Source: Streptomyces sp. HPF1205 (GTDB lineage: Bacteria > Actinomycetota > Actinomycetes > Streptomycetales > Streptomycetaceae). From it: DNA of 64,000 nucleotides. The translations under genes were made by a program, and so were the position numbers. Position 1 is the first letter of the stretch; the number at the start of each line of letters is the position of its first letter. The notes below the pieces were generated by a model. That model was not told the DNA's origin and ran no database searches. It saw only the letters and a program-made list of their open reading frames with translations. Location: positions 124,001 through 188,000 of the forward strand of contig NZ_JAINVH010000009.1 of NCBI RefSeq assembly GCF_020400825.1. Direction: 5' to 3'. Below are positions 25,452 through 33,204 of this stretch, one piece after another.

Positions 25452-26639
25452 TCAGGCGTGCACGTGCAGCAGTTGATTGATGCGGTCCTCGAAGTCAGCA
25501 TGCCAGCCGACCCTGCCGGAGTCAGCCAGTGCATGGCGGTGACCGCGGGCGAAGAAGGGATCGTTGTAGCGGGAGCGGACGGTGATGCCCGTCTGCCCCA
25601 GCAAGGTGCGTAGCAGGCTCCGACCGGCTGCCTGCTTGGCCTTTTCATCGGCGCCCTCGTCGAGCCCTTCCGTCATCCACTCGAACTCACGCTCCCACTC
25701 GTCGACCAGCTCGGCCTCGAATCGCTCGAGTTCCGCGATACCGATGAGATCCTCATCCACCCACTGCACGGCCTGGGCGTAGGCCCGGTAGTAGTCGACA
25801 ATCGCCTTCTGCAGGTTTCTGGGCGGGTAGGCCACCCACTCCATCTGCTGCACGAACGGACGGGTGCGGTGCTGCTCGCTGATCTCGGCCTCGTCCACAT
25901 CCGCCAGGTGCACCAGGGTGGGCAGGTTCTCGCTGGTGAACTGGTCTCGGATCTCGGCGATGGCGGCCTGGGCCGAGCCAACGTCCAAACTGGCCAGGCG
26001 ACCCTGCAGCAGAGCCAGCGCCTGCCCGTCCCACCACTTCCACACCATGGCCATGAACAGTTCCTCGTGGCCGGGGGGCAGCGTCCACTGCAGCGCCGTC
26101 CGGGCTGCCGCGTGTACATCCTCGGCGTGCGGGGAGCCGTCAGCTACGCGCATACGATGCACGAAGGTGCGCCGTGCCGAAGCCTCGAGCGCGAGGAACT
26201 GCTGCCGTGTCTTACGCGTGTCGTCCGCGCCCTCTTCAGCGGCCACAGACTCGAGAATCGCGAGGGCGGACGCCTCGTTCCGGTCGTCGGCGCGCAGGAG
26301 GGCCATGGCGCTTCCCGGCGCCGCGGTCTGTGTGGTGACCAGGACCAAGGACGGCCCGCTGATGTCAGTTGGTGAAGAGTGATCCATCCACACCTGGATG
26401 GTTTTCCACACGTCCATCGCCCGGTCGGTCAGGCGCCGAGTGTTTCCCTGGTGGTGCTTGATCTGCAGCAGCTCGGTGGGCGTTCCTGAGGCATCCCAGG
26501 CGATGTCGTCGTACATCTCTAGGGTGAGGGACGAGTCCGGACGCTCAGGGCCCGAGCGAAGCAGTTCCACCAGCGCCCACCACGTTTGGTGCTGGTAGCC
26601 GACCGCGCTGTGAGCGGCGTCATGCGATCCCTGGGCCAT
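25452..26639 (-). CDS. ABC-three-component effector, DUF4297/Cap4-like nuclease
   Basis: 395 aa from the ATG at 26639, which has AGGAG immediately upstream. The N-terminus has the PD-(D/E)xK-type nuclease pattern: GYQHQTWWAL (14-23), LEMYDDIAWD (40-49) and LLQIKHH (57-63), with D45, Q59 and K61 as likely active residues. The rest is helical and should contact the middle component. Expected outcome of activation is cleavage of DNA, as for related Cap4/DUF4297 enzymes. First gene of a three-gene operon. Confidence 0.8.
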   Translation of the reverse strand: MAQGSHDAAHSAVGYQHQTWWALVELLRSGPERPDSSLTLEMYDDIAWDASGTPTELLQIKHHQGNTRRLTDRAMDVWKTIQVWMDHSSPTDISGPSLVLVTTQTAAPGSAMALLRADDRNEASALAILESVAAEEGADDTRKTRQQFLALEASARRTFVHRMRVADGSPHAEDVHAAARTALQWTLPPGHEELFMAMVWKWWDGQALALLQGRLASLDVGSAQAAIAEIRDQFTSENLPTLVHLADVDEAEISEQHRTRPFVQQMEWVAYPPRNLQKAIVDYYRAYAQAVQWVDEDLIGIAELERFEAELVDEWEREFEWMTEGLDEGADEKAKQAAGRSLLRTLLGQTGITVRSRYNDPFFARGHRHALADSGRVGWHADFEDRINQLLHVHA

Positions 26640-26997
26640 GCTCCTGAGTGTCCAACAGCACAAAGCACGGAGTCCAGACGACAAACTGGATATCCAGGTA
26701 GTGTTCGACCTGTTCGAGCTGGAAAGTTGATCATTGCGACGGTGGGGGCCCAGCGGCTCGGCGAAGCGGCAGCACATAAGACTGGGTCGGCCCTCGAAGA
26801 ATTCTTCTCAGGCGACACGGCAGGGCGGCTTCTGCCGAACCGAGGCATCGCCCTCCTGCAACTGCGCCGTCGGGGCTACACGCTCAGCGCGGTAGCTTGG
26901 CAGCGCGCCCGGGGTGGGCGGTCCGGGTGCCGTCCGGCCAGGCCGGGCGGGCCGGCCCGGATGAGCCGTGCGGCCAAGGGGACACTGTCCGGACAGG
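26640..26997. other. 358-bp gap upstream of the ABC-3C operon
   Basis: It should hold the operon promoter. I see no -10/-35 pair I trust, no copy of the regulon palindrome, and no credible gene on either strand. Confidence 0.5.
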
Positions 26998-27236
26998 TCA
27001 GGCGACGGGGCAGGCCTGGTCGGTGTGCTCGCCGCCGTGCTCCTGGATGAGCGCCCGCACGTCGGCTGTGGGTACCTCGTAGAACGGGCGGCCCTCCTCC
27101 TGGCCGCTGTCGCCGGAGGTCAGCCAAAGCTCCACGTGGTCCTCGATCTGCCAGCCGTCGCCGTCGGGGCGTCCAGACCGGGCCACAAATACACCTCGTC
27201 GACGCCATGCGGGCAGCCGGCCCGGGTGGGGTCCAT
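26998..27236 (-). pseudogene. small gene with one-base frameshift
   Basis: Begins MDPTRAGCPHGVDEVYLWPG from ATG 27236 and resumes one frame over as DGDGWQIEDHVELWLTS and FYEVPTADVRALIQEHGG. A missing C in the GGGG run at 27166-27169 (plus strand) would join them into 79 aa. Without a shift, the C-terminal 62 aa could start at a GTG after GAGG. Unknown function. Second gene behind site H. Confidence 0.6.
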
Positions 27237-27272
27237 GGAGGGTGGTCTCTTCGCGAAGTCGTGGGCTGGGTT

Positions 27273-27863
27273 TCAGCGGGCGGCGGCGACGGCTGTGGTG
27301 TAGGCGGTGCCGAGCTGGTTGACGAACGCGGCCGCGGCTTCCTGGCGGTGGCGGTGGATGCGGGCCTGGTCGATTCCGGGGGCGTGGACGGTGAAGCCGC
27401 AGGCGCACTGCCCGTCGGGGCCGGCGGTGTGCGCTTGGGCGAGCAAACCGAGCCGGGCGGTGAGGGTTAGCCGGACCGGCGCGGCGTCGTCGGCGGTGAC
27501 CAGGGCGCGGGCCCGCAGGCGGGCGGTGTCCAGCGCCGGGATTTCGTACAGACCGACCGCGATGATGCGGCGCTTGTCGCGCAGTTCGTAGTGGGCGCTG
27601 GCGCGGGAGTTGATGACGCCGAGGTGCCGGACGGTGTCCTCGGTGAGGATGCCGACCGGAATGTGGGGGGTGAGGGTGATCGAGCGCAGGACAGTCCGGC
27701 CGCCCATGCCGGCGCGGGTCCAGGTGATGACCGCGCCGCCTGCCTCGGTGGCCTCGATGGCGTAGCCCTGGCGGGCGGCCCGGCGCAGGAGGAACAGTGC
27801 GTGCGCTTCGCTGGCGGTGCCGGTGCTCTCTCCGCTGGCGTGGGTGACGGTCTCTCGGAACAT
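27273..27863 (-). CDS. unknown protein with C-terminal cysteine pair
   Basis: 196 aa from ATG 27863 (GGAAGGA upstream). Strand-rich N-terminal domain, LRDKRRIIAVGLYEIPALDT in the middle, then CACGF near residue 155 and a helical end. Not recognised. Its leader contains a stem GGCCCGG/CCGGGCC at about 27883-27904. Confidence 0.55.
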   Translation of the reverse strand: MFRETVTHASGESTGTASEAHALFLLRRAARQGYAIEATEAGGAVITWTRAGMGGRTVLRSITLTPHIPVGILTEDTVRHLGVINSRASAHYELRDKRRIIAVGLYEIPALDTARLRARALVTADDAAPVRLTLTARLGLLAQAHTAGPDGQCACGFTVHAPGIDQARIHRHRQEAAAAFVNQLGTAYTTAVAAAR

Positions 27864-27950
27864 GCCGTGGTCCTTCCGGTGGGGCCCGGCCGGAGTTCCG
27901 GGCCGGTGATTGTGCGGGGTTGGTGGTGTGCCCCTGACCAAAGTCAGCCG

Positions 27951-27983
27951 TTTTACCTTTCTTAGCCAAATTAATTTGGCTAA
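27951..27983 (-). promoter_or_regulatory. regulon control site H (best palindrome)
   Basis: A perfect 22-bp palindrome (11-bp arms TTAGCCAAATT) at 27962-27983, then 10 nt and TAAAAC in minus sense. It drives the 196-aa gene. The ATGATGA leader motif is not evident here. Confidence 0.82.
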
Positions 27984-27994
27984 ACAGTTCCGGC

Positions 27995-28345
27995 TCAGGC
28001 GGTCAGTGTGACGATGTGGGCCGCGATGCGGTGCTTGCAGTCGTAGGCGGCCCGCAGGCCGGCCGGGCAGGTGCAGGCGGCTGGGGCCGTCTTGTAGGTG
28101 GTGGTGCCGTCGCTGCTGACGGCGAGGAAGACGCTGTTCTTGCTGCTCTTGCGCAAGGGGATCAGGCCGCCCTGCTCCAGCAGTTCGATCGCCTTCTCCA
28201 CCAAGTGTGGCTTGTACTGGCCGATCTCGGGTCGTCGCCCGGCGCGCCGGACCTTGGCCCGGCACTTCGGTCCGTACCCGTCGGGGCTGGGCTTGCGGAG
28301 CCGCCGCCTGCACTTGGTGCACCGGGTCTCGGGGGTGGTGGCCAT
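27995..28345 (-). CDS. SWIM-type zinc-finger protein
   Basis: 116 aa. N-terminal CTKCRRRL...KCRAK is a first likely zinc site, and the C-terminus CTCPAGLRAAYDCKH is a SWIM finger (CxC-xn-CxH). A short winged segment EKAIELLEQGGLIPLRK lies between them. SWIM fingers bind DNA or proteins in recombination and transposition factors. AAGGGAGTT precedes the ATG. Own control site I. Confidence 0.75.
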   Translation of the reverse strand: MATTPETRCTKCRRRLRKPSPDGYGPKCRAKVRRAGRRPEIGQYKPHLVEKAIELLEQGGLIPLRKSSKNSVFLAVSSDGTTTYKTAPAACTCPAGLRAAYDCKHRIAAHIVTLTA

Positions 28346-28391
28346 GGCAACTCCCTTGTTTTTGAGTGGTTTGTCATATTTCAGTCATTGA

Positions 28392-28436
28392 CCAAATGAT
28401 GTTGGATTACTCATCTGCACTTGTGAACTTGGCTAA
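28392..28436 (-). promoter_or_regulatory. regulon control site I (degenerate)
   Basis: In minus sense a decayed TTTAGCCAAG half-site, then TAATCC and the intact leader start TTTGGTCAATGACTGAA. Confidence 0.55.
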
Positions 28437-28470
28437 AGTGATCGTCAAATTGCCCGGTAGGAACACCGTG

Positions 28471-28494
28471 CCCCGCCCGGACCGGAGGGCGGGG
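28471..28494 (-). terminator. 8-bp GC hairpin
   Basis: CCCCGCCC and GGGCGGGG around an 8-nt loop, 35 bp after the stop of the 221-aa gene on the minus strand. Confidence 0.6.
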
Positions 28495-28528
28495 GCGCGG
28501 GGAGCTATGGGGCCTGCTCCGGGCGCGG

Positions 28529-29194
28529 TCAGGCGGGCAGGCAGGGGATGCGGCGCTCAACGGTCACCGTGTCCCACAAGGCCGGCCCGAGTGCGAGGCT
28601 GATCGTCCACGGCTCGCGGTAGGTGCACCGCCGGTCAGCGTCGGTCACGCCGAGTACGTCGGCCCACCAGGTGGCCTCGTCCCGGTCCGTGCGCACCCCG
28701 GTGTCGCGCACGTGCAGGCGGACGCCGAAGGCGTGCAGGAAGTCCCCGGGGGTGACGAGGGCCCGCGGGATCTCCATCGCCAGAACCCGGCTTGGGCCGC
28801 TCATGATCTCCTCGACCGTGTCTGGGTCGGCCTTGACCAGGTACCTCAAAGCCTCGCTGAGGCCGATAACCGCCTCGGTCCACGCCGCATTGTCCGGGTC
28901 CGGGCGGGTGCAGATGCGGGTGGCCGCCCGCCGTACGGCCGTTCGTGCTTCGGCGATGCGGGAGGCGTCGACCTTCCCGCAGTGGTCCAGGCGCCACGCT
29001 GTGCCGTCCGTCATGAACGCCCAGGCGAAGCCGTCGGGGTCGCCGGCGCACACCGGGTGGCCGGTGAGGGCCTGCTTGATGCAGGCGACGGTGCGCACGC
29101 GGTCATCGCCGCACACGGCCCGGTCGCCGCCGGTCAGGGGCGCGGCAGCAGCGCGGGCGAGTGGCTCCGGGTGTGCGGTCGTGGTGTCCGTCAT
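28529..29194 (-). CDS. unknown 221-aa protein
   Basis: ATG 29194 with ACGGAGCT upstream. Contains VRTVACIKQALTGHPVCAGD, GFAWAFMTDGTAWRLDHCGK and a C-terminal half with FLHAFGVRLHVRDTG. No transmembrane segment, no catalytic motif recognised. First (right-most) gene of the palindrome-controlled block. Confidence 0.55.
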   Translation of the reverse strand: MTDTTTAHPEPLARAAAAPLTGGDRAVCGDDRVRTVACIKQALTGHPVCAGDPDGFAWAFMTDGTAWRLDHCGKVDASRIAEARTAVRRAATRICTRPDPDNAAWTEAVIGLSEALRYLVKADPDTVEEIMSGPSRVLAMEIPRALVTPGDFLHAFGVRLHVRDTGVRTDRDEATWWADVLGVTDADRRCTYREPWTISLALGPALWDTVTVERRIPCLPA

Positions 29195-29249
29195 GGCCAG
29201 CTCCGTTGCTTGGATGGTGAATTGTCCTACATCATGCATCCCCGTCCAG

Positions 29250-29275
29250 CCACTGGCCAATCACCATTGGATAAG
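29250..29275 (-). promoter_or_regulatory. regulon control site J (variant)
   Basis: CCAATCACCATTGG at 29257-29270 is a palindrome of the same spacing, and the leader motif ATGATGTAGGACAATTCACC follows in minus sense, but the TA box is not obvious. Confidence 0.5.
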
Positions 29276-29360
29276 AAATATGCAGGTCAATGGCAGTGTG
29301 AGATGATCTGAACTGCGTCGGCCTCGTTTCCCCAAAGCTTGTTGTGGAACACTCGGAGGT

Positions 29361-29702
29361 ATGGCCGACAACAACACCCCCCGCGTCTACAAGCCCAGCG
29401 AGAACCTGCTCAGCCATCGGGCCGCCTGGCGTGCCCGGCTTGCCGAGGCGGACAAAGCGCGCGAGGCGTTGGAGAGGGCCGTCGCGGACGAGTTGACCGG
29501 CGACCTGGAGCTGACCAACCGCGAGGTCGCCCCGCACCTGGGGTGGAGCGAGGAGCAGATCCGGCTCATCGCCCGCAAGTACGGGGTCCCGCGGCGCCGC
29601 AAGCGCCCCGAAGACCACAAGATCATCGAGAAGAACGGGCAACCTGCCCAGGTCGTGGTGCCGTACGACTGGTACAAGGAGCACGGCGGCGAGGGGGCCT
29701 GA
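29361..29702 (+). CDS. small coiled-coil/helix-turn-helix protein, possible regulator
   Basis: 113 aa. An N-terminal charged helix (WRARLAEADKAREALERAV) is followed by a helix-turn-helix-like stretch LTNREVAPHLGWSEEQIRLI, a basic patch RRRKR, and IIEKNGQPAQVVVPYDWYKE, which resembles the Phd/YefM antitoxin core. It is the only plus-strand gene bordering the palindrome block and is divergent from site J, so it is one candidate for the regulon's regulator. No toxin partner seen. Confidence 0.6.
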   Translation: MADNNTPRVYKPSENLLSHRAAWRARLAEADKAREALERAVADELTGDLELTNREVAPHLGWSEEQIRLIARKYGVPRRRKRPEDHKIIEKNGQPAQVVVPYDWYKEHGGEGA

Positions 29703-29710
29703 GCCGCTGC

Positions 29711-29883
29711 TCAGCGGGCCTGTTTCCGTCCGGCCTCCGCCTGGACACGGGCGATGTCCACGCGCGCCATGGCGATGACGGTGACGCCGGCCCAGCGCAA
29801 CTGGACGCTCCTGCCCGGCCGCCGCGGCGGCGCCTGAACCACCAGATGGCGAACGTCAGGGCGGTCAGTACTGCGAGCGTCAC
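29711..29883 (-). pseudogene. small membrane protein, frameshifted
   Basis: GTG 29883 overlaps the preceding stop (GTGA). The first frame gives TLAVLTALTFAIWWFRRRRG, a membrane anchor; one frame over it continues VQLRWAGVTVIAMARVDIAR to the stop at 29711. One missing base near 29806-29812 would restore 57 aa. Confidence 0.55.
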
Positions 29884-30935
29884 GAGGCGTTCCTCTTCTT
29901 CGGGTTCTGGACGCGGGCGCGTGTCCGGCGCACCGTCTCGGCCAGGTTGTTGTGGTGGCCGTGGACGGCGGCGACGCGCTCGGTCAGCTCGGCGTTGGAG
30001 ATGCCGGGGTCCTGCTGCAGGACGTCGCGGACCGTTGCCGCGATCGGCAGGGATGTCGGTGCCGCCTCCCCGGCGCCGTGCCCGGAGGTGCCCGGGCCGT
30101 CCGGGACAGCTCGATGGTTCGCGTTCGGGGCAAGCACGGACACCGGCGGGACGACCGGGGGCGTGGGGACGCGGACCGGCCCGGACACCGTCCGGACAGG
30201 CTCCGGGTCGGCTGTGTCCGCACCGTCCGCGCCGGGAAGGCCGCGCTGCTGCGCGGCACCGTCGAGGATCGCGGTCACGGCCTCGAGTTCCTGGCCCCCG
30301 ACCGCACGCTGGTAGGCCGCGCGTCGATTGAGGCGCAGCAGCCTGCGACCCAGCAGTTCCCGCCCGGCCAGCTCCTGCTCCCGCTCGGTGACCCAGTGGG
30401 CGACACCGGCGTCCAGCGGCACCGCGTGGTAACCGACTAGCAGGGCCCACAAGCCCTTCGACAGCAGGTCAATGCACGCGCCGACACCGCCAGCGACGGG
30501 CTGGCCGAGGGTGTAGCCGTAGGCGGCGATGGCGGCCATGCTCAGCGCGAGCGCGACCCAGCCGCTGACCTGGGCCGGCCGCGCCCGCTTCGGGCTGACC
30601 CGGTTCAGCCACTCGATACCGAGGCAGGCCATCCACGCGGACGTGAAGACCGCGCCCATGGCGTAGGCGACCGGGGCGGGGACCATACGGGAGAGCAACC
30701 CGCCGACGCTGGCGGTGGTGCCTGCTACGGCGATGACCGTCACGGTGATCGCGAGCGCGGTGACGCCGCGCAGGATCAGCTCGTCCCACTCCCGGGGTGG
30801 CACCGGCTCACACCTCTCATACGGCACGCTCCGCGTAGAGGGCTTCCCGTCGATAACGGTGGTCACCTCACGGGTGCGGATCACCCTGCGATACCGCACG
30901 CCCGGGATGCGGGTCTCCTGCGTGCCCTGATCCAT
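29880..30935 (-). CDS. polytopic membrane protein, plasmid transfer type
   Basis: 351 aa. A cytosolic N-terminus with RVIRTREVTTVIDGK is followed by four membrane segments between about residues 55 and 165, then a charged helix, a long Pro-rich linker, and a C-terminal winged-helix-like module (AATVRDVLQQDPGISNAELT). The layout of membrane part plus DNA-binding-like tail resembles Streptomyces plasmid spread/transfer proteins. No ATPase motif. Follows three small genes on the same strand. Confidence 0.55.
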   Translation of the reverse strand: MDQGTQETRIPGVRYRRVIRTREVTTVIDGKPSTRSVPYERCEPVPPREWDELILRGVTALAITVTVIAVAGTTASVGGLLSRMVPAPVAYAMGAVFTSAWMACLGIEWLNRVSPKRARPAQVSGWVALALSMAAIAAYGYTLGQPVAGGVGACIDLLSKGLWALLVGYHAVPLDAGVAHWVTEREQELAGRELLGRRLLRLNRRAAYQRAVGGQELEAVTAILDGAAQQRGLPGADGADTADPEPVRTVSGPVRVPTPPVVPPVSVLAPNANHRAVPDGPGTSGHGAGEAAPTSLPIAATVRDVLQQDPGISNAELTERVAAVHGHHNNLAETVRRTRARVQNPKKRNAS

Positions 30936-30971
30936 GGTCGTTGCCCTTTCTGTGATGGCGATGCAGGTGGA

Positions 30972-31007
30972 GGCCGGGCCCGCTCCCCTGGAGCAGCGGG
31001 CCCGGCC
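30972..31007 (-). terminator. 13-bp GC hairpin
   Basis: Arms GGCCGGGCCCGCT and AGCGGGCCCGGCC around 10 nt, between the 69-aa gene and the membrane-protein gene. Confidence 0.65.
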
Positions 31008-31025
31008 GGTGTGCCGCCGGCTGCC

Positions 31026-31235
31026 TCAGGAGCGCCTGGGGCCGCGGATGTCCCGGACCACATCGTCGGGGCGTTCCCACGCCTGGCCTGCGGTGGCGGC
31101 CTTGGGGATGCCGTGGGCGCGGTGGCGTTCACGCCGCCTGCGGGCCGCTTCGGCGCTCGCGGACTCACGGCCCGCGTACGCGATGGCGGCGAGCTTGCGG
31201 TCGTTGCCGGGAAGCAGCCAGTCGAAGGCGCCCAC
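31026..31235 (-). CDS. small basic protein
   Basis: 69 aa: MGAFDWLLPGNDRKLAAIAY followed by a very basic helix (AEAARRRRERHRAHG) and WERPDDVVRDIRG. The GTG start lies two bases before the upstream stop triplet ends, so it is coupled to the 89-aa gene. Unknown function. Confidence 0.55.
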   Translation of the reverse strand: MGAFDWLLPGNDRKLAAIAYAGRESASAEAARRRRERHRAHGIPKAATAGQAWERPDDVVRDIRGPRRS

Positions 31236-31236
31236 G

Positions 31237-31506
31237 TCAGCACTCCCGCTTCTCGCCTCGGGCGGCTTCGAGAGCCTTCTGGGCCCGGTAGTCCGTCTGT
31301 GCGCGCTCGTGCAGCTCCTCGACGGTGGCGTTCGCGTCGTCCGCGACCGGTGTCGGCTCAGCCACGGTGGCGGCTTCGGCCTGGACGGCTGCGCCGCCGT
31401 GCTGTCGCGCGGTGGCGTCCGCCGCGCGCGTGGCCTGCGGGTCTCGCTGGGGGGCGGAGGCCGCGTAGTCCTTGCGGGCCTGTTCGTGGAGGTCGGCGGC
31501 ACTCAT
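31237..31506 (-). CDS. small protein with two repeated helices
   Basis: 89 aa containing an internal repeat: LHEQARKDY near the start and LHERAQTDY near the end, separated by an Ala-rich linker. Overlaps the 159-aa gene by ATGA. Unknown. Confidence 0.55.
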   Translation of the reverse strand: MSAADLHEQARKDYAASAPQRDPQATRAADATARQHGGAAVQAEAATVAEPTPVADDANATVEELHERAQTDYRAQKALEAARGEKREC

Positions 31507-31982
31507 CCCCCCTCACCGCCGTTGTCGACCCAGGCACCGCACTCGCCGCAGACGAACTGCTGCCCTTCGCGGCGCATCGGCCGCCCGCAGCACGACGGGG
31601 CGCCCTGCTGTGGCGGGTCCTGCTGCTGCGGCGCTTGCCGGGGCCCCGGGATGATCGGGATGACCGGCTGGTTGTCGTCGTCAGTCCAGTCGTGTCCGGA
31701 CGCGGTGAACTGGCGCCGCAGCCGGAGCGCATACTCGCCGCGGGTCATCTCCTCGGTCATCTCGGGCGCGGCGGCGTGCGCGGCAAGGGCCAGCGAGGTG
31801 GACCGGCCGTCGATGCTGCGCCCGCAGGCGTCGTAGGTCTCGGCGCTGATGACGACGACCAGGCTTTCGGTGTCCAGGGCCTCGGTGGGCCGGACCTCGG
31901 CGAAGTGGTCGGCGACGGCGAGAAGAATGCGGACGACGTCGTCTTCGGCGTCCGGGCAGGTGTGATCAGTAGAGTTGGGCAC
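31503..31982 (-). CDS. protein with C-terminal zinc ribbon
   Basis: 159 aa. N-terminal helical domain VVRILLAVADHFAEVRPTEA, a Pro/Gln linker, then CCGRPMRREGQQFVCGECG, a four-cysteine zinc ribbon. First gene of the operon that runs to 29.7 kb. A 13-bp stem lies in its 5' leader at 32015-32053. Confidence 0.6.
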   Translation of the reverse strand: MPNSTDHTCPDAEDDVVRILLAVADHFAEVRPTEALDTESLVVVISAETYDACGRSIDGRSTSLALAAHAAAPEMTEEMTRGEYALRLRRQFTASGHDWTDDDNQPVIPIIPGPRQAPQQQDPPQQGAPSCCGRPMRREGQQFVCGECGAWVDNGGEGG

Positions 31983-32014
31983 TGCGTCAGCTCCTGTAGT
32001 GGCAGGTCTGGCGT

Positions 32015-32053
32015 GGCCCCCGGTCGGCGTTTCTCAGGCCCCGACCGGGGGCC
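32015..32053 (-). promoter_or_regulatory. leader hairpin, attenuator-like
   Basis: GGCCCCCGGTCGG and CCGACCGGGGGCC pair over 13 bp around 13 nt, between the double operator and the ATG at 31982. It could end transcripts from the operator region or regulate the small-gene operon. Confidence 0.5.
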
Positions 32054-32082
32054 GACTTACGAGGCCAGTGGAGGTGACCTCA

Positions 32083-32138
32083 CGACACAAACCCTAGGGC
32101 TTGTTCACGTATGAATACAAGCCCTAGGGTTTGTGTCG
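32083..32138. promoter_or_regulatory. double CCCTAGGG operator
   Basis: Two 22-bp arms, 32083-32104 and 32117-32138, form a perfect inverted repeat around 12 nt. Each arm itself contains a near-palindrome, ACAARCCCTAGGGYTTGT. Divergent genes start on both sides, so the natural reading is two operators for a dimeric regulator controlling both. Confidence 0.75.
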
Positions 32139-32173
32139 CGCGGTCATGCTCTCGCATCAAGGAGGGAGCGGGC

Positions 32174-32530
32174 ATGGCGAGCGAAGCGGAGGGGGTCCCG
32201 GAGGAGGTGAGGAACCTGCGAGAAGCCATCAGGGCATTCGCTGCCATGGAGGACGATGCCGAGTGCACCGCCGCAGTCTCCGAAGCGCTGCGGCAGTGGC
32301 CTGACTGGCACGCGGAGTTGCGGGAGCTGCGGCAGTCGCGCGTGCAGGTGCTGCGGGAGAGAGACAGGAGAACGTGGCCGGAGATCGCCGCCATCATCGG
32401 CGGCGTGACTCCAGAGCGTGCCCAGCAGATCGGGAAGGGACTCCGAGGCGCGAAGCGGCCAGAGCCGGTGAACCCGCGCAAGAAACGATCGGCGGACCCG
32501 CCGCCTGCCGAGGGACCCACCAGCGGGTGA
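32174..32530 (+). CDS. small helix-turn-helix protein
   Basis: 118 aa from the ATG at 32174 (AAGGAGGGAG upstream). A helical N-terminus is followed by a sigma-region-4-like helix-turn-helix, RTWPEIAAIIGGVTPERAQQ, and a basic tail. Likely the regulator of the double operator 40 bp upstream. Confidence 0.65.
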   Translation: MASEAEGVPEEVRNLREAIRAFAAMEDDAECTAAVSEALRQWPDWHAELRELRQSRVQVLRERDRRTWPEIAAIIGGVTPERAQQIGKGLRGAKRPEPVNPRKKRSADPPPAEGPTSG

Positions 32531-32613
32531 CAGTTCGGTCGTTGACGCCTTTCCGTGGCCACCCGGTCACTACCGTGATCTGGTTCGCAGTGCCAGTGGC
32601 CGGAAGGGGTCCG

Positions 32614-32898
32614 ATGAGCGTTCGTCTGTCAGGCGGTTTAGGGCCACTACGGGTGTCGATTCCGCTGTTGCCGCGCTGGCCCCGCCGGCGTGGATCGAGC
32701 GGCGGCGGTAGGGCGCTTGTGGCCCTGGTCAAGGGCATCGGGCTGCTGTACTGGTGGATGATCGTGTACTGCCTGTACTGGCCGTTGCGTCTGCTGTACT
32801 GGGAGCTGCCGCGGTGGGTGTGGCGAGAGGTGCGGCGGCGGCGTGGCGCGGCTGCACCAAGAGGTCAGGGCTCGTCCGTCTCCAATTGGCGGGCGTAG
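32614..32898 (+). CDS. small basic membrane protein
   Basis: 94 aa from ATG 32614 with GGAAGGGG. Arg-rich ends flank a Tyr/Trp-rich membrane segment (GIGLLYWWMIVYCLYWPLRL). Unknown. Its end overlaps the convergent 90-aa gene by 34 nt. Confidence 0.5.
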   Translation: MSVRLSGGLGPLRVSIPLLPRWPRRRGSSGGGRALVALVKGIGLLYWWMIVYCLYWPLRLLYWELPRWVWREVRRRRGAAAPRGQGSSVSNWRA

Positions 32899-33137
32899 TC
32901 GGCGCGCAGGCGGTCGAGTGCCCCGGGCGGCGGTTCGACGGGATCGCGAACCAGCCGCGCGCGGTCGAGGAGCTGCACCAGCTTTCGACGGCTGACGCGC
33001 CGCCACCACCATTCGCTCACGCGGTAGGCGGCGCCGCTGACCCGGTCGCGGAGTGTCCGGGGCGGCGGGTTCAGGATGCGGGCAACGTTGCGGGCGCGGT
33101 TCTCCTCCGGGGTCGGCACGTGCTGGCGGAGGGGCAT
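32865..33137 (-). CDS. small basic protein
   Basis: 90 aa with EWWWRRVSRRKLVQLLDRAR as a basic amphipathic helix, no cysteines. Convergent with the 94-aa gene. Unknown function. Confidence 0.5.
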   Translation of the reverse strand: MPLRQHVPTPEENRARNVARILNPPPRTLRDRVSGAAYRVSEWWWRRVSRRKLVQLLDRARLVRDPVEPPPGALDRLRADYARQLETDEP

Positions 33138-33204
33138 GGCGGCCCTGCTTCCTCGCCCGGGGCGGGCCGGGGGCCGCAGTATGAGGGCTGCGGCGCCCTG
33201 GCGG

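Noticed and set aside
29361..29702. type II toxin-antitoxin locus because of the Phd-like segment
   Set aside because: No toxin gene adjoins it on either side, and the resemblance is limited to about 20 residues.
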